Positions 17,990-26,153 of a stretch of 64,000 nucleotides of DNA are shown here, piece after piece. This DNA comes from a bacterium (GTDB lineage: Bacteria > Bacillota > Bacilli > Lactobacillales > Streptococcaceae): NCBI GenBank assembly GCA_905221195.1, contig CAJNCF010000001.1, positions 124,001 through 188,000 on the forward strand, in the 5' to 3' direction. Position numbers and translations under genes: made by a program. The notes beneath the pieces were generated by a model that made no database searches, was not told the DNA's origin, and worked only from the letters and a program-made list of their open reading frames with translations. How positions within the stretch are numbered: the stretch's first letter is position 1; each line of letters starts with the position of its first letter.

Positions 17990-18832
17990 ATGACAAAAAT
18001 AGCTCTTCTTTCAGATATTCATGGAAATACCACCGCCTTGGAGGCTGTTTTGGCAGATGCTCGGCAGCTAGGAGTGGATGAATACTGGCTTCTGGGAGAT
18101 ATTCTCATGCCAGGGACAGGGCGTAGAAGGATTTTAGACTTGTTGGATCAACTACCGATTACAGCTAGAGTTTTGGGAAACTGGGAAGACAGTCTGTGGC
18201 ATGGTGTCCGTAAGGAATTGGATAGCACTCGTCCTAGTCAACGCTATCTCTTGCGCCAGTGCCAGTATGTTTTAGAGGAAATTTCCCGAGAAGAAATTGA
18301 ACTGCTCCACAATCAACCACTCCAGATCCATCGTCAGTTTGGGGATTTGACGGTGGGAATTAGCCATCATTTGCCTGATAAGAACTGGGGGCGAGAGTTG
18401 ATTCATACTGGAGCACAAGAAAATTTCGACCGCTTGGTAACCAATCCGTCCTGCGATATAGCCGTTTATGGCCATATTCACCAGCAGTTGCTTCGTTACG
18501 GAACTGGTGGGCAATTAATTGTCAATCCTGGTTCGATTGGGCAACCTTTCTTTTTAGATGCCCAGTTGCGGAAGGACTTGCGGGCCCAGTATATGATTTT
18601 GGAGTTTGATGACAAGGGCTTGGTGGATATGGACTTCAGACGGGTGGACTACGATGTGGAAGCTGAATTGCAGCTAGCTAAAGACCTGAAACTTCCCTAT
18701 TTTGAGGTTTATTATGAAAGTCTGGTCAATGGTATCCACCATACTCATCATCAGGAATTTCTGAGAGAATTGGCCCAGAAAGAGGGTTATGATAGGGAAT
18801 TAGATGCTTGGTTAAAAAGTGGTAATGATTGA
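17990..18832 (+). CDS. Metallophosphoesterase (Calcineurin-like)
   Basis: 280 residues. The start at 17990 is preferred over the ATG at 17984 because GAGGAG then has a six-base spacing. It has the dimetal motifs LLSDIHGN, LGDILMPG, LGNWED, the His of SHH and YGHIHQQ, in the order of the calcineurin-like superfamily. The C-terminal part (about 200-280) is a specific extension. The substrate is unknown; relatives act on cyclic nucleotides, phosphodiesters or phosphoproteins. The Rrf2 promoter overlaps its stop codon. Confidence 0.82.
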   Translation: MTKIALLSDIHGNTTALEAVLADARQLGVDEYWLLGDILMPGTGRRRILDLLDQLPITARVLGNWEDSLWHGVRKELDSTRPSQRYLLRQCQYVLEEISREEIELLHNQPLQIHRQFGDLTVGISHHLPDKNWGRELIHTGAQENFDRLVTNPSCDIAVYGHIHQQLLRYGTGGQLIVNPGSIGQPFFLDAQLRKDLRAQYMILEFDDKGLVDMDFRRVDYDVEAELQLAKDLKLPYFEVYYESLVNGIHHTHHQEFLRELAQKEGYDRELDAWLKSGND

Positions 18833-18856
18833 CATTGCAACCAAAAAGGATATAAT
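18829..18856 (+). promoter_or_regulatory. Promoter of the Rrf2 gene
   Basis: TTGACA (18829-18834), 16 bases, TATAAT (18851-18856): a consensus-grade promoter. Its -35 overlaps the TGA stop of the phosphoesterase gene. Confidence 0.75.
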
Positions 18857-18907
18857 AAAAGAAAAAGAAGAGTAGAGGCAGGGATGTCTCGTAAAAAGGA
18901 GAAGAGG

Positions 18908-19345
18908 ATGCAAATTCCAAGTAGATTTACCATTGCGACTCATATGCTGATTATTATTGCCCTCAAGGGGAAGGAAAGCAAGGTGACCAGTGATTTTCTG
19001 GCTGCTAGTGTTGGGGTTAACCCTGTCATTATCAGAAAAACCTTGTCCCAGTTGAAGAAGGCAGAGCTGATTTCAGTAGCGCGTGGAACAGGCGGAACAG
19101 AGATTGTCAAGGACCTTAAGGACATTAGTCTTTTAGATGTTTATCAAGCGGTTGAGTGTCTTGGTAAGACAGGTCAACTCTTCAGTTTCCATGACAATCC
19201 AAATCCAAATTGCCCAGTCGGAGCTCATATTCATGAGGTTTTGGATCAAAAATTGGAGAGAATCCAGCTGGCTATGGAGGCTGAACTTGGTCAGACCAGC
19301 CTAGAACAAGTAGTGGCCGATGCAGAGAGTCAGATGAAGGATTGA
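18908..19345 (+). CDS. Rrf2 family transcriptional regulator
   Basis: 145 residues from MQIPSRFTIATHML, preceded by AAAAGGAG. It is a winged helix-turn-helix (LAASVGVNPVIIRKTLSQLKKAELI) with the wing glycines GTGG, typical of Rrf2. Only one cysteine is obvious (NPNCPVG), so the three-cysteine cluster of IscR/NsrR is not present. It probably does not hold a standard iron-sulphur cluster and is closer to the YwnA group. Target genes are unknown; the strong promoter suggests stand-alone expression. Confidence 0.85.
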   Translation: MQIPSRFTIATHMLIIIALKGKESKVTSDFLAASVGVNPVIIRKTLSQLKKAELISVARGTGGTEIVKDLKDISLLDVYQAVECLGKTGQLFSFHDNPNPNCPVGAHIHEVLDQKLERIQLAMEAELGQTSLEQVVADAESQMKD

Positions 19346-19363
19346 TTTTTTCTTTAAAACAAG

Positions 19364-19407
19364 AAAAGCTTATGAGAAGTTTTTGGTCTTTTCATAAGCT
19401 TTTTTTA
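19364..19407. terminator. Terminator after the Rrf2 gene
   Basis: AAAAGCTTATGA and TCATAAGCTTTT form a long stem with T and A runs on both sides, so it can stop transcripts from both directions. Confidence 0.75.
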
Positions 19408-20485
19408 TCTATTCTTCCATGCTTGGTAACGGGTATCAATCAATAATTGGGTAAGGCGTCCCATGGTTTCCTTTTCTTCTGTAGTGAGGGATTGCGCTTG
19501 GACAAAGAGATGATGAATGTGTTCAATAGCCTTGAAGGAAGATAGGTCATTGATGGAGCTAATACCAGCATCAAGAATAGTGCCAAAGAAGAGGTCGAAG
19601 TAGAGCTGAAGTTCCTCGTCAGGGACTGTCGCTACCCATTCTTTAAAGGTTGTGTATACCTGTTGACTATCACTATTGGTCTTATCCAGTTGAATGAAGT
19701 GCTTGTCCTCAATCTGCCAACTAAAGGTATCGTGCTGAGCGATGCCACCCAAGGCAGTGCTATGAACGATGATTTGGTGGGCAGGAATTTCCAGCATCCT
19801 ACCGATAATGGAACCTTGTGGAATGAAGACCTTGGTTCTATCCATTATCCTTTGATAACCTTCGGTCTGTGTTAATTCTTGATGGAGACCAGGCGCATCA
19901 AATGTATAAACTGCAGTGATCTGCTCTTGCAAGCTTTGATCAATTTGGCTAGCAGCATAGATCATAGATGGCTAGATTTCCTCCCTTGGAATGCCCAGCT
20001 AGAATGACTTTTTTCCTAGGGTGGTGGACAAAAAAGTTCTCTAAATAGCATAGGGCGTGCTTTTGAGCAGGAATTTCCTTCATATAGGTCATGTGGAAAT
20101 CTTCCTTCCAGCCAATGATACTGTCATCAGTCCCACGAAAGACAATCAGATAAGTATCGAGAGTGAGGCGGTAGGTCATAGCCGCAAACTGCTTTTGCAG
20201 TTCAGGGTCGATTTCGTTGATAAAATAGGAGAGTTTGCAATTTTTGAAGCGCTTGTGTTGAGCTAGTTCATCCAATAACTGAAGGCGATTTTTGCTGGTA
20301 AGCATGTTAGGCTCTCTTGGAACCTGAGATGCCAGGTCTAAAAGTCGTTGAGGACTTGTGGAGACCAGATTATCAAAGGGGAGGTAGGTGGTTTCTGTTA
20401 AGGCTAGAATGTCTAATTCATTTAAAGGTAGGTCGTAAAAGGAATCGTATGCGACATCTTTCAGGTAGTCAAAAATATTAGCCAT
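19405..20485 (-). pseudogene. Mbeg1-like (DUF2974) lipase-fold gene, frameshifted
   Basis: Two open frames make one gene. The first (20485 to 19949) reads MANIFDYLKDVAYDSFYDLP to the nucleophile motif LAGHSKGGNLAIY, then runs out at DLCC and stop. The second (19965 to 19405) continues AASQIDQSLQ to the C-terminus. At the joint a 7-bp unit is present twice in tandem (CATAGAT CATAGAT, 19956-19969). Removing one copy restores GGNLAIYAASQ. The intact protein would be about 360 residues, an alpha/beta hydrolase of the Mbeg1-like group. The break comes right after the catalytic serine, so the enzyme is inactive unless the duplication reverts. Confidence 0.85.
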
Positions 20486-20596
20486 AAGTGCTCCTTTCTT
20501 GTTATTTATCTTATCAAATTTCCCTTAAATTAGCTAGTAGGATTGTTTTAATGACCTAGTAGGATTTGATTGAAATACATAGAAGACAGATTTCTC

Positions 20597-21373
20597 CTAT
20601 TTCAAACCTCTAAACGAACTTGCTTGAATGTTTTTGCTATCAATCCCGTTTTCCTTTAAAAAATTCTTCATCTCATTTACATCATCAGGTTGGCCGGTCA
20701 AGAGATAAATAGCTTGGTTACCGTATTTCACAACCGCATTTTTTAAAAATGCTTGGCTTTGAGAAAAGGTTTCGCTAGTTTTATAAGTTAGATTCGGATT
20801 ATTCTTACTAAGCTCTCTTAACTCATTATCAAAAATGCTTACTCCTTTGTCTAAATGATTAAGAATGATAGAGCGCTTACCAGCCCACTCTTTCACAACT
20901 GGACGTAGAGTAGAAATACCGACATCAGAGGCAAAACAAACCAGTGCTTGGTCATTGTCTTCAACAGATAAAGATGACTCCAGCCAACTCATCTCAATTT
21001 TACTACCAGCTGGTAAATGTGTTAGGGTTTCCTTAAACACGCTACCACTATTATGGGTTACAATAAGAATTTCATCCTCATCAGGAGTGGAAGCAAGGGT
21101 TAGCCATCGGCTAGCCTGATTCTCCTTTACTGGACTTTTGTCTGGACCAAACGTGCTGTCAGGAAGCTTAAACTGAGCAAAGGAGCCAGCTTTCCATATT
21201 TGATTTTTTGGTTTTGTGATGTGAACTAAATATAAATCTCCGCTGGGATTTTCAATGGATTTTATCGATAAAGTTTGACTTCGTCCAAGATAGGTAATGA
21301 TTCCCCAAGATATAAAGCCGAGCACTCCAAGTGTAGTTAGAATAATTATGAACATTTTTTTCCCTCGTTTCAT
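20597..21373 (-). CDS. Membrane-anchored ferredoxin reductase-like protein
   Basis: 258 residues. One N-terminal membrane segment (FIIILTTLGVLGFISWGIITYL, about 8-29) is followed by a ferredoxin-NADP+ reductase-type module. The FAD domain comes first (KAGSFAQFKL; SRWLTLASTPDEDEI), then a NAD(P)-binding part with CFASDVGISTLRPVVKEW and the late LLTGQPDDVNEMKNFL. It probably transfers electrons at the membrane; the partner is unknown. The divergent TetR gene is 88 bases away, and a palindrome shared with that regulator lies in the promoter region, so TetR probably controls it. Confidence 0.7.
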   Translation of the reverse strand: MKRGKKMFIIILTTLGVLGFISWGIITYLGRSQTLSIKSIENPSGDLYLVHITKPKNQIWKAGSFAQFKLPDSTFGPDKSPVKENQASRWLTLASTPDEDEILIVTHNSGSVFKETLTHLPAGSKIEMSWLESSLSVEDNDQALVCFASDVGISTLRPVVKEWAGKRSIILNHLDKGVSIFDNELRELSKNNPNLTYKTSETFSQSQAFLKNAVVKYGNQAIYLLTGQPDDVNEMKNFLKENGIDSKNIQASSFRGLK

Positions 21374-21403
21374 TTTTAACTCCTATAGTGTAGTAATTTT
21401 TCA

Positions 21404-21430
21404 TGAATGAATAATATTTTTTTTCATTCA
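21404..21430. promoter_or_regulatory. TetR operator candidate 1
   Basis: TGAATGAA-N11-TTCATTCA lies just upstream of the reductase gene start. The same arms occur before the TetR gene at 22044-22071, which points to one regulator binding both sites. Confidence 0.65.
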
Positions 21431-21461
21431 ATAATTTCCAAAAAATAAAGAAAAGATTTCT

Positions 21462-22025
21462 TTATTTAAGTATTCCTTTAATGAAATTGGTTGCTAGTAT
21501 TTCTACAGTTTTGCTAATATCTGGAAAATCGTTTTCTGTGATATGCATATCCATGTAGTAAAATAGGTTGTAAACTTGTAAAATATCTTGAATTTTTTCT
21601 GGAGAATGGCCTTCAGCCTGCAAACGATGAGTAAAGGTTTTCACGAGAAATTGATGAAATGGATTCGTGACTTTCCCTTCTTCTGAGGAATAGTAGCTAT
21701 GCAACTCATCTGCTATGGCAGGATTGTACCATTCTGCAAGGATTTTATTGGAAGAAACGAGTGCTCTGGATTGAGCAAAGAGTTGACTAATAAGATCAAT
21801 CATATCAATTTCCCAATCCAGTTCTTCGATCATAGTTTGGCGAACACGGTTGTTTTCATCAATATAGATATCTAAAAAAATAGCTTCTTTACTTTCGTAA
21901 TAGTTATAAAAAGATCCGACTGCCATATGAGCTTGTCTAGCAATTTCTGAAATTCCTGTCGCCTTGTATCCTTTTTTTGAAAAAACTTCATAAGCTGCGG
22001 ATTTCAAAGCCTGTTTTTTGTCCAA
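21462..22025 (-). CDS. TetR family regulator
   Basis: 187 residues with a typical N-terminal TetR helix-turn-helix (YEVFSKKGYKATGISEIARQAHMAVGSFYNYYESKEAIF, about residues 13-51). A variable helical ligand domain follows. Its own promoter region and that of the downstream reductase both carry TGAATGAA/TTCATTCA dyads, so it probably represses itself and the reductase. The ligand is unknown. Confidence 0.87.
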   Translation of the reverse strand: MDKKQALKSAAYEVFSKKGYKATGISEIARQAHMAVGSFYNYYESKEAIFLDIYIDENNRVRQTMIEELDWEIDMIDLISQLFAQSRALVSSNKILAEWYNPAIADELHSYYSSEEGKVTNPFHQFLVKTFTHRLQAEGHSPEKIQDILQVYNLFYYMDMHITENDFPDISKTVEILATNFIKGILK

Positions 22026-22043
22026 TTTGATTCACCTCTTTTC

Positions 22044-22071
22044 TGAATGAATATTAAATCTCGTTCATTCA
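22044..22071. promoter_or_regulatory. TetR operator candidate 2
   Basis: TGAATGAA-N12-TTCATTCA, immediately upstream of the TetR start. It is the counterpart of the dyad at 21404-21430. Confidence 0.65.
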
Positions 22072-22438
22072 TATCTTAACAAATCTTTTTCAGATTGTCA
22101 ATCTGAAAGCTAGAACTTTTTACGGATACAACTCGATAAGGAGCTTTTCAATGTTAGAAGAGTATAGAGTGTCGTTTTAACTACACTCAAGGTTTGGAAG
22201 AATAGATATAAATTTTGGTTAAGGGGATGGATAAAAGAACTGAAATGAAGGTTGAAAAATTAAAAATAAAAGGGTAGGGCTGGCACTATGTCTGAAAATA
22301 AGGTATGATATCAATGGGGTTATTCACTATCTGTTTTTGAGCTGTTGTGACAAGGAAATGTCAAAAAAGTATTAGATACTAAGCCCTCTATTTATACTAA
22401 AGGATTTAAGACTCCTAAAATTAGCAAAGGAGAATCAG
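22072..22438. other. Intergenic region before two-component system
   Basis: AT-rich, with no gene that has a start and continuous frame. A short open stretch ends inside the response regulator start. GCAAAGGAG precedes the ATG at 22439. No binding site could be assigned. Confidence 0.35.
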
Positions 22439-23116
22439 ATGCACAAGATTTTATTAGTAGAAGATGATCAGGTTATTCGTCAACAGGTCGGGAAAATGCT
22501 CTCTGAATGGGGATTTGAAGTGGTCTTGGTAGAAGACTTTATGGAAGTTTTGAGTCTATTTGTTCAGTCGGAACCTCATTTGGTCCTTATGGATATTGGT
22601 TTGCCCTTGTTTAATGGCTATCACTGGTGTCAGGAGATTCGCAAGATTTCCAAGGTGCCGATTATGTTTCTGTCTTCCAGAGACCAGGCTATGGATATTG
22701 TTATGGCGATTAATATGGGTGCGGATGACTTTGTGACCAAGCCTTTTGACCAGCAGGTTCTTCTAGCCAAGGTTCAGGGCTTGTTGCGTCGTTCCTATGA
22801 GTTTGGGCGTGATGAGAGTTTACTGGAATATGCCGGTGTGATCCTCAATACCAAATCCATGGATTTACATTATCAAGGGCAAGTGTTGAATTTGACCAAG
22901 AACGAATTCCAGATTTTACGAGTTTTATTTGAGCATGCTGGCAACATCGTAGCACGTGACGACCTGATGCGGGAACTTTGGAACAGTGACTTTTTCATTG
23001 ATGACAATACCCTCTCAGTTAATGTGGCTCGTTTGCGTAAAAAGTTGGAAGAGCAGGGCTTGGTAGGATTTATCGAGACCAAGAAAGGGATAGGGTACGG
23101 ACTGAAGCATGCTTGA
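22439..23116 (+). CDS. Response regulator, OmpR/BceR type
   Basis: 225 residues. The receiver domain has acidic residues ED at 8-9, phospho-acceptor Asp52 (LVLMDIGLP) and the Lys of TKPFD. An OmpR winged helix follows (LTKNEFQILRVLFEHAGNIVARDDLM; the C-terminal GIGYGL hairpin). It overlaps the histidine kinase start by eight bases. The pair resembles pneumococcal TCS01 next to thrS by position and sequence memory. Such BceRS/GraRS relatives usually answer cell-envelope antibiotics. No BceAB transporter lies next to it here. Confidence 0.9.
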   Translation: MHKILLVEDDQVIRQQVGKMLSEWGFEVVLVEDFMEVLSLFVQSEPHLVLMDIGLPLFNGYHWCQEIRKISKVPIMFLSSRDQAMDIVMAINMGADDFVTKPFDQQVLLAKVQGLLRRSYEFGRDESLLEYAGVILNTKSMDLHYQGQVLNLTKNEFQILRVLFEHAGNIVARDDLMRELWNSDFFIDDNTLSVNVARLRKKLEEQGLVGFIETKKGIGYGLKHA

Positions 23117-24083
23117 TTGGAAACAATTTTTTCTAGCCTATCTGCGCTCCCGTAGTCGTCTGTTTGTCTATCTGCTTGCTTTAGCATTTCTAGTTTTGCT
23201 CTTTCAGTTTTTATTTGCCAGTTTAGGAATTTACTTTCTCTACTTTTTCCTCTTGTGTTGCTTTATAACCATCTTATTTTTCACTTGGGATATATTGGTG
23301 GAAATGCAGGTCTATCGTCAGGAAATTCTCTATGGGGAGAGAGAAGCCCAGTCTCCATTGGAAATAGCTTTAGCAGAAAAATTAGAAGCGCGTGAGATGG
23401 AACTTTACCAGCAGAGGTCAGATGCAGAAAGAAAACTGACAGATTTGTTAGATTACTATACCTTATGGGTCCACCAGATTAAGACCCCCATTGCAGCTAG
23501 TCAACTCTTAGTTGCAGAAGTAGCCGACCGCCAACTGAAGCAGCAGCTAGAACAGGAAATTTTCAAAATTGATTCCTATACCAATCTAGTCTTGCAGTAC
23601 CTGCGTTTAGAAAGTTTCCATGATGATTTGGTCTTAAAGCAGGTTCACATCGAAGACTTGGTTAAGGAAATACTTCGTAAATATGCTCTTTTCTTTATTC
23701 AAAAAGGCTTAAGTGTCAATCTACATGACCTTGATAAAGAAATCGTGACGGATAAAAAGTGGCTACTAGTAGTCATTGAGCAAATCATCTCCAACAGTCT
23801 CAAATATACCAAGGAAGGTGGTCTTGAGATTTATATGGACGGGCAAGAGCTCTGCATCAAGGATACGGGAATCGGGATAAAAAACAGTGATGTTCTCCGA
23901 GTCTTTGAACGTGGCTTTTCAGGCTACAATGGGCGCCTAACCCAGCAGTCATCTGGACTTGGCCTCTACCTATCTAAGAAAATTTCTGAAGAACTGGGAC
24001 ACCAGATTCGTATCGAGTCTGAGGTTGGAAAAGGAACGACAGTGCGGATTAAATTCGCTGAAGTGAACTTAGTCCTTGAGTGA
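23109..24083 (+). CDS. Sensor histidine kinase, intramembrane-sensing (BceS type)
   Basis: 324 residues. Two membrane segments (about 18-36 and 38-60) are joined by an extremely short loop, the hallmark of intramembrane-sensing kinases that listen to a partner transporter. The phospho-acceptor is His122 in LWVHQIKTPIAA. Catalytic boxes are IISNSLKYT (N box), DTGIGIK (G1) and SSGLGLYLS (G2). It is co-translated with the response regulator. The partner transporter must be encoded elsewhere. Confidence 0.9.
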   Translation: MLDWKQFFLAYLRSRSRLFVYLLALAFLVLLFQFLFASLGIYFLYFFLLCCFITILFFTWDILVEMQVYRQEILYGEREAQSPLEIALAEKLEAREMELYQQRSDAERKLTDLLDYYTLWVHQIKTPIAASQLLVAEVADRQLKQQLEQEIFKIDSYTNLVLQYLRLESFHDDLVLKQVHIEDLVKEILRKYALFFIQKGLSVNLHDLDKEIVTDKKWLLVVIEQIISNSLKYTKEGGLEIYMDGQELCIKDTGIGIKNSDVLRVFERGFSGYNGRLTQQSSGLGLYLSKKISEELGHQIRIESEVGKGTTVRIKFAEVNLVLE

Positions 24084-24628
24084 GAATAGACAATGAGGTT
24101 GAGTTAAAACTCATTTTTTCCAGGAATTGAGTTTTTACCCAATCTCTTTTTGCTATATTTCAGGATATTTGAAGACTGTTTTTTACAAAACGGATAGTAG
24201 AATTTTTAATACGGATATAGTATAAATACTCTTCAAAGTGAAGTTTTGTATGCTTTATACTTTTATTGAGTATAAAATCTATAAACTAAGGTGGAATTAC
24301 AAAAATTAATTTGAGATGAAGTGAATTGTAGTCTTGGGAAATATATCCTATTCGATTTCAGAATGAATCGCTGATACAGGATTAAAAGAACTGCGGTTTT
24401 CTTTTTGTTTTGAATGAGATAGGTGCATATAGATTTGTGTAACCGATATAGAACTGCTTCCAAGAATTTGTACGTATTGTAGGTATTTCACACAATAACC
24501 TTAGTTGCTACGAATCCAATTTTAACGGAATTGATAGATACCATTTGTCAGAAATTCAATGTATTCTATGTCGATATTGTGGAGAAAGGGATGATAAAGT
24601 TAACTCTTATATATAAAGTACTCATAAA
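24084..24628. other. Gene-free stretch with BOX relic and gene debris
   Basis: A GAGTT/AACTC hairpin with a T run (about 24103-24120) can end the kinase transcript. ATACTCTTC (24226-24234) and ATTGAGTAT (24265-24273) are the two ends of a BOX element with its core missing. Around 24500-24622 an open stretch without a start codon reads LVATNPILTELIDTICQKFN to LIYKVLIN. It may be the tail of a lost gene. No intact gene is present. Confidence 0.4.
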
Positions 24629-24669
24629 CTAAAAAAGTAACTGTCCAAGATTTTCAGTTACTTTTTTAG
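24629..24669. terminator. Terminator of the double-tryptophan peptide gene
   Basis: CTAAAAAAGTAACTG and CAGTTACTTTTTTAG are perfect 15-bp arms with an 11-base loop. It lies 36 bases after the stop of the small minus-strand ORF, which supports that ORF being a real transcription unit. Confidence 0.8.
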
Positions 24670-24704
24670 TTGGATACAGCAAAGCGGTAAATATAAGGTA
24701 ATAA

Positions 24705-24755
24705 TTATAATGATTTCCAGTCAAACCACCATGAATTTTTCACTGGAATATTCAT
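24705..24755 (-). CDS. Candidate double-tryptophan pheromone precursor
   Basis: A 16-residue ORF, MNIPVKNSWWFDWKSL, with an excellent ribosome site (AAGGAG, seven bases before the ATG), a TATAAT box upstream (24790-24795) and a strong terminator downstream. It is divergent from an Rgg gene whose start is 118 bases away, the usual Rgg/peptide arrangement. The size and C-terminal WW..W pattern recall ComS/XIP (GLDWWSL in S. mutans) and other double-Trp Rgg pheromones. The Rgg partner here is not obviously ComR. Being a pheromone is inference. Confidence 0.6.
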   Translation of the reverse strand: MNIPVKNSWWFDWKSL

Positions 24756-24789
24756 GTAAAAACTCCTTGAACAAACATAGCTTAACTTA

Positions 24790-24804
24790 ATTATATGGTA
24801 TAAT
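24790..24804. promoter_or_regulatory. Divergent overlapping -10 boxes, peptide gene and rgg
   Basis: TATAAT on the minus strand (24790-24795) points to the peptide gene. TATAAT on the plus strand (24799-24804) points to rgg. They sit in a near-palindrome (TTAATTATA..TATAATTTAA). Neither has a good -35, which fits activator-dependent transcription. Confidence 0.5.
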
Positions 24805-24873
24805 TTAATTACATTTTATCACATAGGAAAGTTTATTTTGAAGTTGTCCCATATTTGCTAAAGGAGGTGTACT

Positions 24874-25749
24874 ATGTTAAAGAAATTCGGAGAGACATAT
24901 AAGGTATTTAGAGAATCAAGGAAAATTTCTCTTAGAGATATAGAAAACAAAGGGATATCACGTTCACAGTTATCTCGATTTGAAAAAGGCGAGACAGATC
25001 TGACTATTACAAAATTTCTGATAGCACTTGAACAAATAAATGTTCCTATTGAAGAATTCATGTATGCAACTAATGATTTTAAAAGAGATCGTTTCTACCA
25101 AACAATAGATGAAGTTAAACAATGTTTCCTTAATCGAAATGTGGCAAAATTACATAAATTATTGATTAAACGTATAGAAAATAATAATTCATCTCTTTTT
25201 TCTGAGATGGAAATAATTTTTTTAAAAATCAAACTTCAAGAATTATCAAAAGAAGACTGTTTCAATGACACGGATATAAAAAGAATAACTGATTATTTGT
25301 TCGGTGTGGATTATTGGGGTGTGTTTGAAATTTTGTTATTTGGAAATATCATGTATATTTTTAATCATGCTACTTTTCTACTATTATCAAAAGAGATGTT
25401 GCATAGAACAGAGTTTTATCACGATATACCAAGCTATAGAAGAGTGATTGCTAGTATGGTTCTAAATGCACTTATTATTTGTATTGAAAGAGATCATCTT
25501 GTGGATGCAAAATACTTTGAGAAAAAAATTTCTCAGTTTTATTTTGATGAATCTGAGATTTATGAACGGTTAATTTTTAAATATGCATGTGCTTTTTACG
25601 AATTTAAGAAAAATCAGACAACACAGTCAATATTAAAAATGAGAAAAATAATTGGTTTTATGCGTGTAGCAGAATGTGAAAAACTTGCTAACCGATACGA
25701 TGAGCATTTAAGAAAAATATTAGAGTCATATTTAAATAATGGTATATAG
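24874..25749 (+). CDS. Rgg family transcriptional activator
   Basis: 291 residues. An N-terminal XRE helix-turn-helix (GETYKVFRESRKISLRDIENKGISRSQLSRFEKGETDLTI, about 6-45) is followed by an all-helical region of about 220 residues, as in Rgg/GadR/MutR proteins. AAAGGAGGTG precedes the ATG. These regulators bind short imported peptides; the facing gene at 24705-24755 is the natural candidate. The gene is visibly more AT-rich than the flanking core genes, suggesting transfer. The genes downstream are a modifying-enzyme fragment and an exporter, so it probably controlled a peptide natural product. Confidence 0.85.
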   Translation: MLKKFGETYKVFRESRKISLRDIENKGISRSQLSRFEKGETDLTITKFLIALEQINVPIEEFMYATNDFKRDRFYQTIDEVKQCFLNRNVAKLHKLLIKRIENNNSSLFSEMEIIFLKIKLQELSKEDCFNDTDIKRITDYLFGVDYWGVFEILLFGNIMYIFNHATFLLLSKEMLHRTEFYHDIPSYRRVIASMVLNALIICIERDHLVDAKYFEKKISQFYFDESEIYERLIFKYACAFYEFKKNQTTQSILKMRKIIGFMRVAECEKLANRYDEHLRKILESYLNNGI

Positions 25750-25817
25750 TGCAGATGTGGGACGAAAAAATAATTGAATTTATAAAGTGATATACTGTCT
25801 TTACAAAAAGATATTGA

Positions 25818-26138
25818 ATTAATGGTGTTAATTTTATTGATAAATCAAGAAGTTTTCTAACTTGTAGTTCAGTACAGTTATCTCTTTTTACAACATATCT
25901 AGGTGGAGTTCAGCCTTGTTCTCTTTATAATGGAAGTATTGGAAATATTCATTTTACATCTATCAAAGAAATATGGGATAGACCTATATTTTACAAAATA
26001 GCAAATTATACTTTGAATGATAGTAAAAACTGCAGTACTTGTGTGATTTACAATTATTGCACTCAATGTCCGAGTATCGCACTATCTGAAATAGGGAATA
26101 GTAGAGATTGTTCTGCGATATGTAAAAAAACGCATTAG
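25818..26138 (+). pseudogene. SPASM-domain tail of a radical-SAM peptide maturase
   Basis: An open frame without ATG, GTG or TTG at its head follows a TGA at 25815. It encodes the end of a radical-SAM enzyme: TYLGGVQPCSLYNGSIGNI, then FTSIKEIWDRP, then the cysteine run NCSTCVIYNYCTQCPS and a final DCSAIC. This is the layout of the SPASM auxiliary-cluster domain (C..GNI..S..EIW..C..C....C..C.....C). The N-terminal two thirds, with the CxxxCxxC SAM cluster, is absent, so the gene is dead. It stops 15 bases before the ABC exporter start, as expected in a RiPP operon. Confidence 0.75.
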
Positions 26139-26153
26139 CAAGGAGTATCGTAT

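Noticed and set aside
24263..24463. A 66-codon minus-strand frame between the kinase and rgg
   Set aside because: No ribosome site, no similarity recognised, and the region looks like debris.
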